From contig CANKLE010000001.1 in the NCBI GenBank assembly GCA_947483075.1, positions 1-64,000 on the forward strand: a stretch of 64,000 nt of DNA, written 5' to 3'. The notes below the pieces were generated by a model, which did no database searches, was not told the origin of the DNA, and saw nothing but the letters and a program-made list of their open reading frames with translations. This DNA comes from Flavobacteriaceae bacterium. Lineage in GTDB: Bacteria > Bacteroidota > Bacteroidia > Flavobacteriales > Flavobacteriaceae. A program made the position numbers and the translations under genes. This document shows, piece by piece, positions 53,339 to 62,270 of this stretch. Numbering within the stretch: the stretch's first letter is position 1; each line of letters starts with the position of its first letter.

Positions 53339-55279
53339 ATGTTCGAATACCTCTACACTATACTAAAATCCAGCAGCATTCTTAAGAAATTGCGCACGGT
53401 GAGCTATTTGCCCATTTGGATTGTTTACTTTATAGATGTGTTTATCGTACTGCTTTCGGGGGTTATTACCCACATTATATTACTAAACCTGATCAGTAAG
53501 TTTCAAAACAACACCGTTTTGCTATTGGGTAATTTAACAATTCTAGTAGTAAATGCGATTTTTTTCCTCTTCTTTAGAACGTTTTCGGGAATAATAAGAC
53601 ACTCTACTTTTATAGATGGACTAAAATTATTATTTTCTACTACGGCTTCCTTTTTGTTTCTTATGGTGTTGAATTATTTTTGGGAATTCAATACAGGCGT
53701 AAAATTATACCTCAACTCCGCACTGTTCATCAATTATATTGTTGCCTTTTCGCTCTTGTTTTTATTTCGAATTGTGGTGAAATACATGTTTGATATTTAC
53801 GCTACTATTGATGATCAAAACAAAAGAATCAATGCAGTCATATATGGGGTTGATGCCAATGCAATCTCGATAGCCAATGCGCTGAAAACCGAAATTCCGA
53901 CTCGATTTAATTTATTGGGGTTTATTGACAACAACAACCTAAATAAAACGGGCAGAAGTTTGTTGAATCTACCCATTGTAAATCATTCCAAAAAAACACC
54001 AATTATTCTAAGAAATTTAAAGGCTGATGCCTTAATTATTGCTGAAAAAAGTCTTAGCAAACTAGAAACCATTGCCTTGGTAGAAGAATGTTTGGAATAT
54101 GATTTTAAGGTCTTTACAGTACCTTTAATAACCAATTGGGAAGACCATGAGCAAATCTCAACCCAGGTAAAGAGTTTTGATATTGAAGATTTATTAGGGC
54201 GCCAACCCATTGTGCTCAATACCAAAAATATTAATTCTACTATAAAAGGTAAAACAATTCTAGTAACTGGAGCTGCGGGCTCAATTGGCAGTGAAATAGT
54301 TCGCCAGGTATTGGGTTTCGAGCCAGCAAAAGTTATTTTATTAGATCAAGCAGAAACCCCTTTACATCATTTGCAATTGGAATTAGAAGGAGAGTACGGA
54401 ACAATTATTCGACCGTATTTGGCTGATATTCGTTATGTAGAAAGTGTAGAAAAAGTTTTCAAAAAATACAAGCCAGAAGTAATCTACCATGCAGCTGCCT
54501 ACAAGCATGTTCCGCTCATGGAATCGAATCCCGCACAAGCCATTGGGGCTAATGTGCTGGGCACAAAAATTTTAGCCGATATGGCAATTAAATACCAAGC
54601 CCAGCGCTTTGTAATGGTTTCAACAGACAAAGCGGTGAATCCAAGCAACGTGATGGGAGCCAGCAAACGCATCGCAGAAAAATACATTCAAGCGCTGCAT
54701 TACCTTGAAGGGAATAACAATTCGTCGGAGACTAAATTTATGACCACTCGTTTTGGAAACGTCTTGGGCTCCAACGGATCTATTGTCCCATTATTTACCA
54801 AACAAATTAAAGAAGGTGGTCCATTGACCATTACACACCCTGATATTATTCGTTATTTCATGACCATTCCCGAAGCCTGCCAATTGGTATTAGAAGCTTC
54901 TGCAATAGGAAAAGGCGGGGAGGTATTTATTTTTGACATGGGTGAGCCAGTTAAGATTTTGGATTTGGCCAAAAAAATGATTCGATTGGCCGGTTTCGTC
55001 CCAGAAAAAGACATTAAAATTAAAGTAATTGGGTTGCGTCCAGGCGAAAAATTATTTGAGGAATTATTAAACGACACCTCAAAGACCTTGCCTACGCACA
55101 ACGAAAAAATCGTAATTGCCGAGGAACTTGCCGAAAACCATCGCGAAATACTTTTAGAAATTGAATCCCTAATTGCCCTATCACAAGAGGCAACTTCTAA
55201 TACTATAGTGATGCAGATGAAAAAGGTTGTTCCCGAATACATCAGTATGAATTCGGTTTTTGAATCGTTAGATAATTAG
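53339..55279 (+). CDS. Membrane-bound UDP-HexNAc 4,6-dehydratase (PglF/WbpM-like)
   Basis: The protein is 646 residues. Four N-terminal transmembrane segments fall within about residues 20-155. The catalytic extended SDR domain begins with GAAGSIGSEIVRQVL near residue 310. The SDR Tyr-x3-Lys is replaced by Met439-x3-Lys443 (VMGASK), the hallmark of the FlaA1/WbpM/PglF group. It converts UDP-GlcNAc to a 4-keto-6-deoxy intermediate, the presumed substrate of the upstream aminotransferase. Confidence 0.93.
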   Translation: MFEYLYTILKSSSILKKLRTVSYLPIWIVYFIDVFIVLLSGVITHIILLNLISKFQNNTVLLLGNLTILVVNAIFFLFFRTFSGIIRHSTFIDGLKLLFSTTASFLFLMVLNYFWEFNTGVKLYLNSALFINYIVAFSLLFLFRIVVKYMFDIYATIDDQNKRINAVIYGVDANAISIANALKTEIPTRFNLLGFIDNNNLNKTGRSLLNLPIVNHSKKTPIILRNLKADALIIAEKSLSKLETIALVEECLEYDFKVFTVPLITNWEDHEQISTQVKSFDIEDLLGRQPIVLNTKNINSTIKGKTILVTGAAGSIGSEIVRQVLGFEPAKVILLDQAETPLHHLQLELEGEYGTIIRPYLADIRYVESVEKVFKKYKPEVIYHAAAYKHVPLMESNPAQAIGANVLGTKILADMAIKYQAQRFVMVSTDKAVNPSNVMGASKRIAEKYIQALHYLEGNNNSSETKFMTTRFGNVLGSNGSIVPLFTKQIKEGGPLTITHPDIIRYFMTIPEACQLVLEASAIGKGGEVFIFDMGEPVKILDLAKKMIRLAGFVPEKDIKIKVIGLRPGEKLFEELLNDTSKTLPTHNEKIVIAEELAENHREILLEIESLIALSQEATSNTIVMQMKKVVPEYISMNSVFESLDN

Positions 55280-55300
55280 CTGTTCTCTTAAATTTAGACT

Positions 55301-56059
55301 ATGAAAAAATCTATATTGTACTTGTGTTCTTTTTTTGTATTGTTGTCATGTGCATCCAAGAAAAAAGTGGTGTATATGCAAGACATTGACCAAACCAAAA
55401 GCTACGACAGTTCTACTCTATACGAGCCCAAATTACAACCCGACGATTTGTTGAGCATTATTGTTTCAGCCGAAAACCCGGAACTTACGGTGCCGTTTAA
55501 TATGCCACAAATACAAGGAAATTATGAAATCAACAACAACCAAAACGGAATCAAAACCTATTTGATAGACAATTTTGGATACATTGAATTCCCAGTTATT
55601 GGCAAGATGAAGTTAGGCGGACTTACCCGAACAGAAGCCACATCAAAATTAGTAACCGCTGTTTCAGAATACATTACAAAACCAACGGTAAACCTGCGCA
55701 TACTAAATTTTAAAGTTTCCGTTTTGGGAGAAGTGATCAAACCGAGTTCATTTACCTTGGCAAGCGAACGCATCACCTTGCTCGAGGCCATAAGCTTAGC
55801 AGGCGATTTAACCATTCACGGAAAAAGAAATAATATATTAATCATACGCGAAGCCGAAGGAAAAAAGACCTACAACAGAATTGATATTACGAAATCAGAA
55901 TTTTTGAATTCTCCGTTTTATTATTTGGCACAAAATGATGTTGTGGTTGTTGAACCCAATAAAACGAGAATAAATGCCTCTGCGGTAGGGCCAAATGTAA
56001 CGGCTACAATTTCGGCAATTTCGGTATTGGTTACCGTATTGGTGGTTTTACTTCGTTAA
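55301..56059 (+). CDS. Wza-like polysaccharide export lipoprotein (second copy)
   Basis: The protein is 252 residues with a lipoprotein signal (FVLLSC, Cys17). The Poly_export domain holds PKLQPDDLLSIIVSAENPEL, and a SLBB-type domain with FKVSVLGEVIKPSSFTL and ERITLLEAISLAGDL follows. The C-terminus is a hydrophobic stretch (TISAISVLVTVLVVLL). It is only weakly similar to the copy at 29068, so the two are unlikely to be recent duplicates. Its partner kinase gene begins 17 bp downstream. Confidence 0.92.
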   Translation: MKKSILYLCSFFVLLSCASKKKVVYMQDIDQTKSYDSSTLYEPKLQPDDLLSIIVSAENPELTVPFNMPQIQGNYEINNNQNGIKTYLIDNFGYIEFPVIGKMKLGGLTRTEATSKLVTAVSEYITKPTVNLRILNFKVSVLGEVIKPSSFTLASERITLLEAISLAGDLTIHGKRNNILIIREAEGKKTYNRIDITKSEFLNSPFYYLAQNDVVVVEPNKTRINASAVGPNVTATISAISVLVTVLVVLLR

Positions 56060-56076
56060 CTTATAAAGTGTAATCC

Positions 56077-58488
56077 ATGCAAAATCTTCAGAATTTAGTT
56101 GCCCAAAACAAAGATAAAAGTCTCAATATTAGCGAGCAAATAGAGAAATACTTCATCCACTGGAAATGGATTGTAGCTGGAGCCCTATTGAGCTTAATGT
56201 TGGCCTTTCTGTACATTCGCTATACTGTGCCTATGTATAAGGCGTCGGCCAGCATCATGGTAAAAGACGATTCTAAAGGTGGCGTGCAATCTGAGTTACA
56301 AGCCTTTTCTGATTTAGGTTTACTTACCGGAGTGAAAAGCAATGTGGATAATGAAATTCAAGTGATTAAATCGAGAACCATTATCGAAAAAGCAATAAAG
56401 GAATTAAATTTTGACCTCACCTATTTTGAAGAAGCCCGTGTAAAAGACGTAGAATTATATGCAGAGACCCCCATCAAACTAGTTTATTTAAATAACTCTT
56501 CCCTCTATGATGATTCGGCCATTATCTACGTAGTAAAAGCCCTTGATGACAATACGTTTGAGTTGAGTATAAAAGACAAGAAGTCGCTGGGTACCTATGC
56601 CTATGGAGCAGTGATCCCGGTAAATAAAAACCAACTTATTGTCAATAAAACAAAACATTATGCAGCCAAGCCCAATAAAAACTTTGTCATCACAATTTTT
56701 AAAAAAAGACTAAAAGATGTAGTTGAAAGTTACCGTGCACGCCTTACAATAGCCCCATTAAATAAAAACACCAGTGTGGTCGAATTGAGTGTAAACGATC
56801 CGGTGAGAGCAAAAGCTGAGGATTTGTTAAACAAGGTAATTGCCATTTACAACAATGATGCAATAGCCGATAAAAAATACGTATCCGAAACTACACAAGC
56901 ATTTGTAGAAAATCGCTTGCAAATCATTTCGAATGAGTTGGGTGATGTAGAAAAAGATGCCGAAGGGTTCAAAAAAGCAAACAAACTCACAGATATTGTT
57001 TCGGAATCCGGAATATTTCTTCAAAATTCATCCTATTTCGAAAAGGCATCCATCGAAACAGAAACGCAAATAAAAATAGTGGGTTCCATGATTGATTTCA
57101 TGAAAACCAAAACAAAAGGCGAATTAATCCCGGTGAATATTTTACCAGAAGAAGGAAATACGGCTACCCCTCAAATTATTGAGCACAACGATTTGGTTTT
57201 GCAACGCAACCGAATTAGCAAAGACGGTACTGCCAAAAATGCTATTGTCATCAACTTAGACCAAAAAATTGCCGAGCTCAGTCAAGGAATCAAAGAAAGT
57301 TTGAATCGTTTGCAAACCAGTTTGAAAATTAAGTTGTCTGACATAGAAAGTCAAAACAACCTCAATCAAGCCAAAATTAAACGGGTTCCTACCCAAGAAC
57401 GCGAATACCGCATCATCGATCGGCAACAAAAAATTAAAGAGACCTTGTATTTGTATTTGTTGCAAAAACGAGAAGAATTGGCCATCTCTTTGTCGGTTAC
57501 AGCACCGAATGCAAAAATCATTGATGCCGCAATGGCAACTTCTGCTCCAGTTTCGCCCATAAAATACATCATTTACATTTTGTTTTTGGCCGGAGGAATT
57601 TTGCTGCCCATTACTTTTATTTATTTATTGGATTTATTTGACACCAAAATTAAATACCGTCAAGACATAGAAGGAAAAATAATCGTGCCGTTTTTGGGAG
57701 ATGTTCCAGAATCAGACACAGAGGATGAAATTTTTAAAGCATCCAGCCGATCTAGTTCTGCAGAAGCCATACGCATCGTTCGTACCAATCTTGATTTTTT
57801 GTTGAGCGCCGTTCCCGATGGGCAAGCCAAAACAGTATTTGTTACCTCTACCTTACCCAAAGAAGGAAAGACTTTTGTGACCATGAATTTGGCCAGCACC
57901 ATTGCCATGACCAACAAAAAAGTACTGCTCATAGGGTTGGATATTCGCAATCCCAAAATAGATCGGTACGTAAAATTACCGAGCAAGGGATTAACCAATT
58001 ATTTGGCAAAAAACAACGAAAACATCAACGATTATATTGTAAAAATCGAAGAGCTCAACAACTTATTTATTTTGCCATCTGGGGTTATACCACCCAACCC
58101 AGTAGATTTGTTGATGAATTCTAAATTGGGTGAACTCTTTGCTCAGCTCAAAAAAGAGTACGATTACATAGTAGTCGATACAGCACCTATTACCTTGGTA
58201 ACCGATACTACCTTGGTGGCAAAGTACGCCGATGCATTTATCTATGTGATTCGCTCCAACTACTTAGACAAACGATTCTTAAAAGTAATTGAAGGTTTCT
58301 TTGTAGAGAAAAAACTACCCAATATGGCAATCTTACTAAACCGAACGGTGTGGCGTAAAGCCTATGGCTATGGATACGGCTATGGATACGGCTATGGCTA
58401 CGGCTATGGCTACGGCTATGGCTACGGTTATGGTGTAGATGAAGTGAAAAAACCATGGTTTACCAATCCGTTTGCCAAGAAAAAATAA
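56077..58488 (+). CDS. Wzc-like co-polymerase and tyrosine autokinase (second copy)
   Basis: The protein is 803 residues. A Wzz domain with transmembrane segments near residues 35-50 and 490-515 flanks a long coiled-coil-like periplasmic part. The kinase domain has Walker A PKEGKTFVTMN (about residue 595), Walker A' VLLIGLDIRNPKI and Walker B YIVVDTAPI. The tail has twelve tyrosines alternating with glycine (DNA 58363-58434). Tyrosine autophosphorylation of this tail would control assembly with the Wza partner. A PHP-type phosphatase gene lies convergent downstream. Confidence 0.94.
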   Translation: MQNLQNLVAQNKDKSLNISEQIEKYFIHWKWIVAGALLSLMLAFLYIRYTVPMYKASASIMVKDDSKGGVQSELQAFSDLGLLTGVKSNVDNEIQVIKSRTIIEKAIKELNFDLTYFEEARVKDVELYAETPIKLVYLNNSSLYDDSAIIYVVKALDDNTFELSIKDKKSLGTYAYGAVIPVNKNQLIVNKTKHYAAKPNKNFVITIFKKRLKDVVESYRARLTIAPLNKNTSVVELSVNDPVRAKAEDLLNKVIAIYNNDAIADKKYVSETTQAFVENRLQIISNELGDVEKDAEGFKKANKLTDIVSESGIFLQNSSYFEKASIETETQIKIVGSMIDFMKTKTKGELIPVNILPEEGNTATPQIIEHNDLVLQRNRISKDGTAKNAIVINLDQKIAELSQGIKESLNRLQTSLKIKLSDIESQNNLNQAKIKRVPTQEREYRIIDRQQKIKETLYLYLLQKREELAISLSVTAPNAKIIDAAMATSAPVSPIKYIIYILFLAGGILLPITFIYLLDLFDTKIKYRQDIEGKIIVPFLGDVPESDTEDEIFKASSRSSSAEAIRIVRTNLDFLLSAVPDGQAKTVFVTSTLPKEGKTFVTMNLASTIAMTNKKVLLIGLDIRNPKIDRYVKLPSKGLTNYLAKNNENINDYIVKIEELNNLFILPSGVIPPNPVDLLMNSKLGELFAQLKKEYDYIVVDTAPITLVTDTTLVAKYADAFIYVIRSNYLDKRFLKVIEGFFVEKKLPNMAILLNRTVWRKAYGYGYGYGYGYGYGYGYGYGYGYGVDEVKKPWFTNPFAKKK
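58363..58434 (+). repeat. Glycine-tyrosine coding repeat in the second Wzc-like gene
   Basis: Twelve consecutive YG units (24 codons, 72 bp) built from 6-bp TAT/TAC plus GGC/GGA/GGT units. It is not a CRISPR. Slippage by whole 6-bp units would keep the reading frame and change the number of tyrosines. Confidence 0.9.
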
Positions 58489-58543
58489 GATCCTACAGAA
58501 ATTATTAGCAGTAAATCCGTAAGGAATAACACGCTAAGTCTTC

Positions 58544-59281
58544 TTATTTTCGGAAGATTTGGTTGTTTGAAAAGGCCTCTTTTAGGTTTTCGATTCCTTT
58601 TGTTTTTATGCGCTGAGACAATCCTTTGAGGTGGTTTTGGTGGTGCACATCGGTTCCCACAAAGTCATACATCCCTTTTTTCAAAATGGTTTCAGCTGCC
58701 ACCGCTACATTTGCACCATAATACCCAACAACAGCCAATAGGTTCAGCTGAAACAAACACCCTTGTTGTTTGAGCTTGTGAAATTCTCGGGTGTTTTGAT
58801 GGTAAAATAAATACCGTTCCGGGTGCGCCAATACGGGTTTATATCCTTCTAATTGTATTTCGAAGATGATGTCATACAACTGAATGGGCGCACTCAAATA
58901 AGACATTTCAACCAAAACATAATTGTCTTTGAGCGTGAGTAAAGGCTCTTTGTGCATGAGTTCCAAAAATGTGCCGTCCATCAAATATTCAGCTGCTACA
59001 GAAAGTTGTGTATTTGGTTTTTTTGCGGCCAATTGGTCTTTGGTCGAATTGTAATTGGTTTCTATAGCAGCGCGCGTGTTTTCCCACACGGATGTCATTA
59101 CGTGCGGTGTGGTAATAAATTGATCAATGCCCAAAGCCTGCATTCCTGAAATTAAATCGACACTGTCTTCAATCGTTTTTGCGCCGTCGTCAATACCGGG
59201 TAATAAATGGGAATGAATATCCACATGATTACTGGGGATTAAATCGTTCAAAAAAGGCTTTCTGCCAAGGAATGGAAACAT
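58544..59281 (-). CDS. PHP-type tyrosine-protein phosphatase (CpsB/YwqE-like)
   Basis: The protein is 245 residues. PHP-domain metal ligands are visible in DIHSHLLPGIDDGA (H23, H25), TTPHVMT, LAHPERY and GTDVHHQNH. Members of this group remove phosphate from the tyrosine tails of BY kinases such as Wzc and so regulate capsule production. It is on the minus strand, 55 bp beyond the end of the second kinase gene and convergent to it. The functional link is inferred from family and position. Confidence 0.92.
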   Translation of the reverse strand: MFPFLGRKPFLNDLIPSNHVDIHSHLLPGIDDGAKTIEDSVDLISGMQALGIDQFITTPHVMTSVWENTRAAIETNYNSTKDQLAAKKPNTQLSVAAEYLMDGTFLELMHKEPLLTLKDNYVLVEMSYLSAPIQLYDIIFEIQLEGYKPVLAHPERYLFYHQNTREFHKLKQQGCLFQLNLLAVVGYYGANVAVAAETILKKGMYDFVGTDVHHQNHLKGLSQRIKTKGIENLKEAFSNNQIFRK

Positions 59282-59418
59282 ACTTTTTTATAATTGTCGC
59301 TAAATTAGGTATTTAGTTTTAATACGGGCTGTTAAATAAACGTAAACTGCAATTAATTTTCAGTGAAGCAGGCAGATTGGATGAGAAATTACACTTCTGT
59401 TTAACCAATTGGTTTTCT

Positions 59419-59426
59419 TATATTTG
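59419..59426 (+). promoter_or_regulatory. -7 element for the ABC polysaccharide exporter operon
   Basis: TATATTTG matches TAnnTTTG and lies 8 bp before the permease ATG at 59435, which would give a very short leader. The 153-bp gap holds no other clear element. An ATG at 59453 is an alternative start that would lengthen the leader. Confidence 0.5.
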
Positions 59427-59434
59427 TCCAAACT

Positions 59435-60313
59435 ATGTCAGGAAAGCGTCTCATGAGTTTACAAACTCCCGAATCAGAATGGGATATCATTATCAAGGCC
59501 AAATCGCCCGTTTTGGATTTAAAATTCCATGATTTGTGGCGGTATCGGGATTTATTGTTTGTTTTTGTAAAACGGGATTTTGTTAGTTTTTACAAACAAA
59601 CCGTATTAGGCCCCTTGTGGTTTTTCATTCAACCTTTATTTACCACATTTGTTTTTTCATTCGTTTTTGGAAATTTAGCGGGAATCAGTACCGATGGGTT
59701 ACCCCAATTTTTGTTTTATTTATCTGGGATAACCGCTTGGAACTATTTTGCCGATTGTCTCACCAAAACAAGTACAGTTTTTAAAGACAATGCAGCGATG
59801 TTCAGTAAAGTTTTTTTTCCGCGATTGATTCTCCCCTTAAGCATCGTGGCAAGTAATTTAGTAAGATTTGGGGTTCAACTCATTTTGTTTTTGCTGGCTA
59901 TTTTTTATTATTCGATTTTCCGAGACGTTCAATTCCAGTTTAGAATGGCCTTGCTTTTGTTTCCGTTTTTGGTATTGCTTATGGCATTGTTGGGCCTTGG
60001 CCTTGGTTTAATCATCACTGCCTTGACTTCCAAATACCGTGATTTAACTTTTTTAATCAGTTTTGGTGTACAACTGCTCATGTATGGCACTACCGTAATT
60101 TATCCACTCAGTGCTGCCTCGGCCAAGTATAAATACCTGATTCAACTTAATCCAATGACTCCCATCATAGAAACTTTTCGGTATGGGTTCTTAGGAAAAG
60201 GAAGTTTTAGTAGTTGGAGCTTGAGTTATGCCGCTCTCATTACCCTCGTATTACTGGTATTTGGCGTTTTTTTATTTAATCGAACCGAAAAGAATTTTGT
60301 AGATACTATTTAA
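59435..60313 (+). CDS. ABC-2 type polysaccharide transporter permease (Wzm-like)
   Basis: The protein is 292 residues. A soluble N-terminal part is followed by six hydrophobic segments; the motifs RDFVSFYKQTVLGPLW and LNPMTPIIETFRYGFLG are characteristic of polysaccharide-export permeases. It pairs with the ATPase encoded next (one-base overlap, TAATG) to move a lipid-linked O-antigen-like glycan across the inner membrane. The start could be 59435 or 59453; I keep the first ATG. This operon is separate from the Wzx/Wzy locus upstream. Confidence 0.92.
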   Translation: MSGKRLMSLQTPESEWDIIIKAKSPVLDLKFHDLWRYRDLLFVFVKRDFVSFYKQTVLGPLWFFIQPLFTTFVFSFVFGNLAGISTDGLPQFLFYLSGITAWNYFADCLTKTSTVFKDNAAMFSKVFFPRLILPLSIVASNLVRFGVQLILFLLAIFYYSIFRDVQFQFRMALLLFPFLVLLMALLGLGLGLIITALTSKYRDLTFLISFGVQLLMYGTTVIYPLSAASAKYKYLIQLNPMTPIIETFRYGFLGKGSFSSWSLSYAALITLVLLVFGVFLFNRTEKNFVDTI

Positions 60314-61590
60314 TGGGCAAGACGGTCATCAAAGTAGAGCAGCTTTCTAAAGCATACCAAATAGGACAAATTGGTACAGGAACTTTGTCGCGTGATTTGG
60401 AACGGTTTTGGGCAACAAAAATTCGAGGTAAAGCCGATCCGTTTCTAAAAGTAGGGGAGACCAATGACCGAAGCAGCAAAAGTGAAAGCAACGTGGTTTG
60501 GTCGCTCAAAGACATTAATTTTGAAGTAAATCAAGGAGAGGCGGTAGGAATAATTGGCAAAAATGGAGCCGGAAAAAGTACCTTACTCAAAGTGCTATCC
60601 CAAATCACAAGTCCTAGCAGTGGAGAAATTAAAATAAAAGGTCGAGTGGCCAGTTTACTCGAAGTGGGTACTGGATTTCATGCCGAATTAACAGGTCGTG
60701 AAAACATTTACCTCAACGGGGCAATTTTAGGAATGACCCGCCGCGAGATCAGTTCAAAATTAGACGAAATCATCGATTTTTCAGGCTGTGAGCGCTATAT
60801 TGATACGCCTGTAAAAAGATACAGTAGCGGCATGACTGTACGATTAGCTTTTGCCGTAGCAGCCCATTTAGAACCAGAAATCTTAATTGTCGATGAAGTT
60901 TTGGCTGTAGGGGATGCTGAGTTTCAGAAAAAAGCAATCGGTAAAATGCAAGCTATTTCGAGAGGCGAAGGACGCACCATTTTGTTTGTGAGCCACGACA
61001 TGACAGCAATTACTTCCCTCACCAATTCTGTCTTCATCATGAGTCAAGGCCATATCTCCCAAAAATACCCAACCGATCAAGCTATTCAGCACTATTTAAA
61101 AACAGATTTATTTCCTGCCCTTTCCTTTTCAAACCGAAAAACAGAAGGGGATTTATACGTTGATTCTATTCAAATAGATGAGCAAGACAGCATGCAACAG
61201 CAATTGGTTGTAGGAAATGCATTGCAGATGACTTTTCGCCTCAACAGGCCTGTAACGCAAAAAGAAATTACGGCGCTGGCTTTTTATGTGGTATTTCGCA
61301 ACGAACTCAACTTTCCCGTTTTTACAATTTCCAATCGCTATGACCCAACATTCAATGATTCAAAAGGCACTCATTTTCAGCAACTTAGTTGTGTATTGCC
61401 CCAATTTTCTCTCACGGAAGGAAAATACCGCGCCACCACCTGGATGGCATTTAAAAATGGTTTTTGTGATGAAATAACGGATGCTTTTGAGTTGGATGTA
61501 ATTTCCTCCGATTATTTTAAAACGGGTCAAATGCCTATCGCACGCAAGCACGGGGCTTATTTACTAAACCAAAATTGGACCGCCCAATGA
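60313..61590 (+). CDS. ABC transporter ATPase with C-terminal extension (Wzt-like)
   Basis: The protein is 425 residues. The ATPase domain has Walker A GKNGAGKSTLL (about residue 82), the signature YSSGMTVRLAFAVA near residue 172, Walker B EILIVDEVLAVGD and the switch His in FVSHDM. The remaining 150 or so residues are a beta-rich domain; in Wzt proteins such a domain recognises the modified end of the glycan chain. The next gene overlaps by 4 bp (ATGA) and encodes an FkbM methyltransferase. Glycan specificity is unknown. Confidence 0.93.
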   Translation: MGKTVIKVEQLSKAYQIGQIGTGTLSRDLERFWATKIRGKADPFLKVGETNDRSSKSESNVVWSLKDINFEVNQGEAVGIIGKNGAGKSTLLKVLSQITSPSSGEIKIKGRVASLLEVGTGFHAELTGRENIYLNGAILGMTRREISSKLDEIIDFSGCERYIDTPVKRYSSGMTVRLAFAVAAHLEPEILIVDEVLAVGDAEFQKKAIGKMQAISRGEGRTILFVSHDMTAITSLTNSVFIMSQGHISQKYPTDQAIQHYLKTDLFPALSFSNRKTEGDLYVDSIQIDEQDSMQQQLVVGNALQMTFRLNRPVTQKEITALAFYVVFRNELNFPVFTISNRYDPTFNDSKGTHFQQLSCVLPQFSLTEGKYRATTWMAFKNGFCDEITDAFELDVISSDYFKTGQMPIARKHGAYLLNQNWTAQ

Positions 61591-62267
61591 TAGCCCATAA
61601 AATCAGATCCTTACTTTACAAAAAATACCAGGTGAGTTTTTCTAAATCTGGCGATGACATTCAACTCATGAAGTTGATACAGTCTACCACTCCTGGAGCC
61701 TATGTAGATGTGGGTTGTTGGCATCCGTATAAAGCTTCTAATTCCTACTATTTTTATTTGCGCGGTTGGAAGGGTATTTGCATCGATCCCAATCCCGAAT
61801 TAGAACATTTATACCAACGCTATCGGCCTACCGATATTTTTGAAAATTGTGCCATTGGAGAAAATACAAATCCCTTGGATTATTATTTATTGCAAGATCC
61901 CCACAGTTCCATGAATACCTTGGATCGTTCATTTATAGAAAAACACAACTTAGTCTCTGAAATTAAAGAAGTAAAATCGATTCCGGTATACCGCCTGGAT
62001 GCGGTGTTGACCAAACACCTGAATGCATCCGATCGCTTGGATTTTTTTGATATTGACGTAGAAGGATTTGACTTAGAAGTCTTGCAGACCAACAATTGGC
62101 AGCAGTATCGCCCCAAAATTGTAGTGATCGAAACCGACACCCCCTTGCAAGCCGATTTACACTCACCAATTTCCGAATACCTCGATACTGTGCACTACCG
62201 ATTGATTGCCAAATCAGTTATGCACCAAGATTTAGGGAATTTGTTCTATATCGATACCACCCTCTAA
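61587..62267 (+). CDS. FkbM-family methyltransferase
   Basis: I choose ATG 61587, which overlaps the ATPase stop by 4 bp; an in-frame TTG 12 bp earlier is less likely. The protein is 226 residues. The AdoMet-binding start is GAYVDVGCWHPYKASNSYYF, followed by GICIDPNPE and the conserved DFFDIDVEGFDLEVL near residue 155. FkbM proteins usually methylate sugar hydroxyls. In this operon it probably methylates the exported glycan, but the acceptor is unknown. Confidence 0.9.
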   Translation: MIAHKIRSLLYKKYQVSFSKSGDDIQLMKLIQSTTPGAYVDVGCWHPYKASNSYYFYLRGWKGICIDPNPELEHLYQRYRPTDIFENCAIGENTNPLDYYLLQDPHSSMNTLDRSFIEKHNLVSEIKEVKSIPVYRLDAVLTKHLNASDRLDFFDIDVEGFDLEVLQTNNWQQYRPKIVVIETDTPLQADLHSPISEYLDTVHYRLIAKSVMHQDLGNLFYIDTTL

Positions 62268-62270
62268 CCT

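Noticed and set aside
58363..58434. Repeat considered as a CRISPR or other DNA-level array
   Set aside because: The 6-bp units are fully explained as tyrosine-glycine codons in the kinase frame, with no spacers.
61883..62169. Minus-strand frames inside the FkbM methyltransferase
   Set aside because: These are shadows; the plus-strand protein has clear AdoMet-binding and FkbM motifs.
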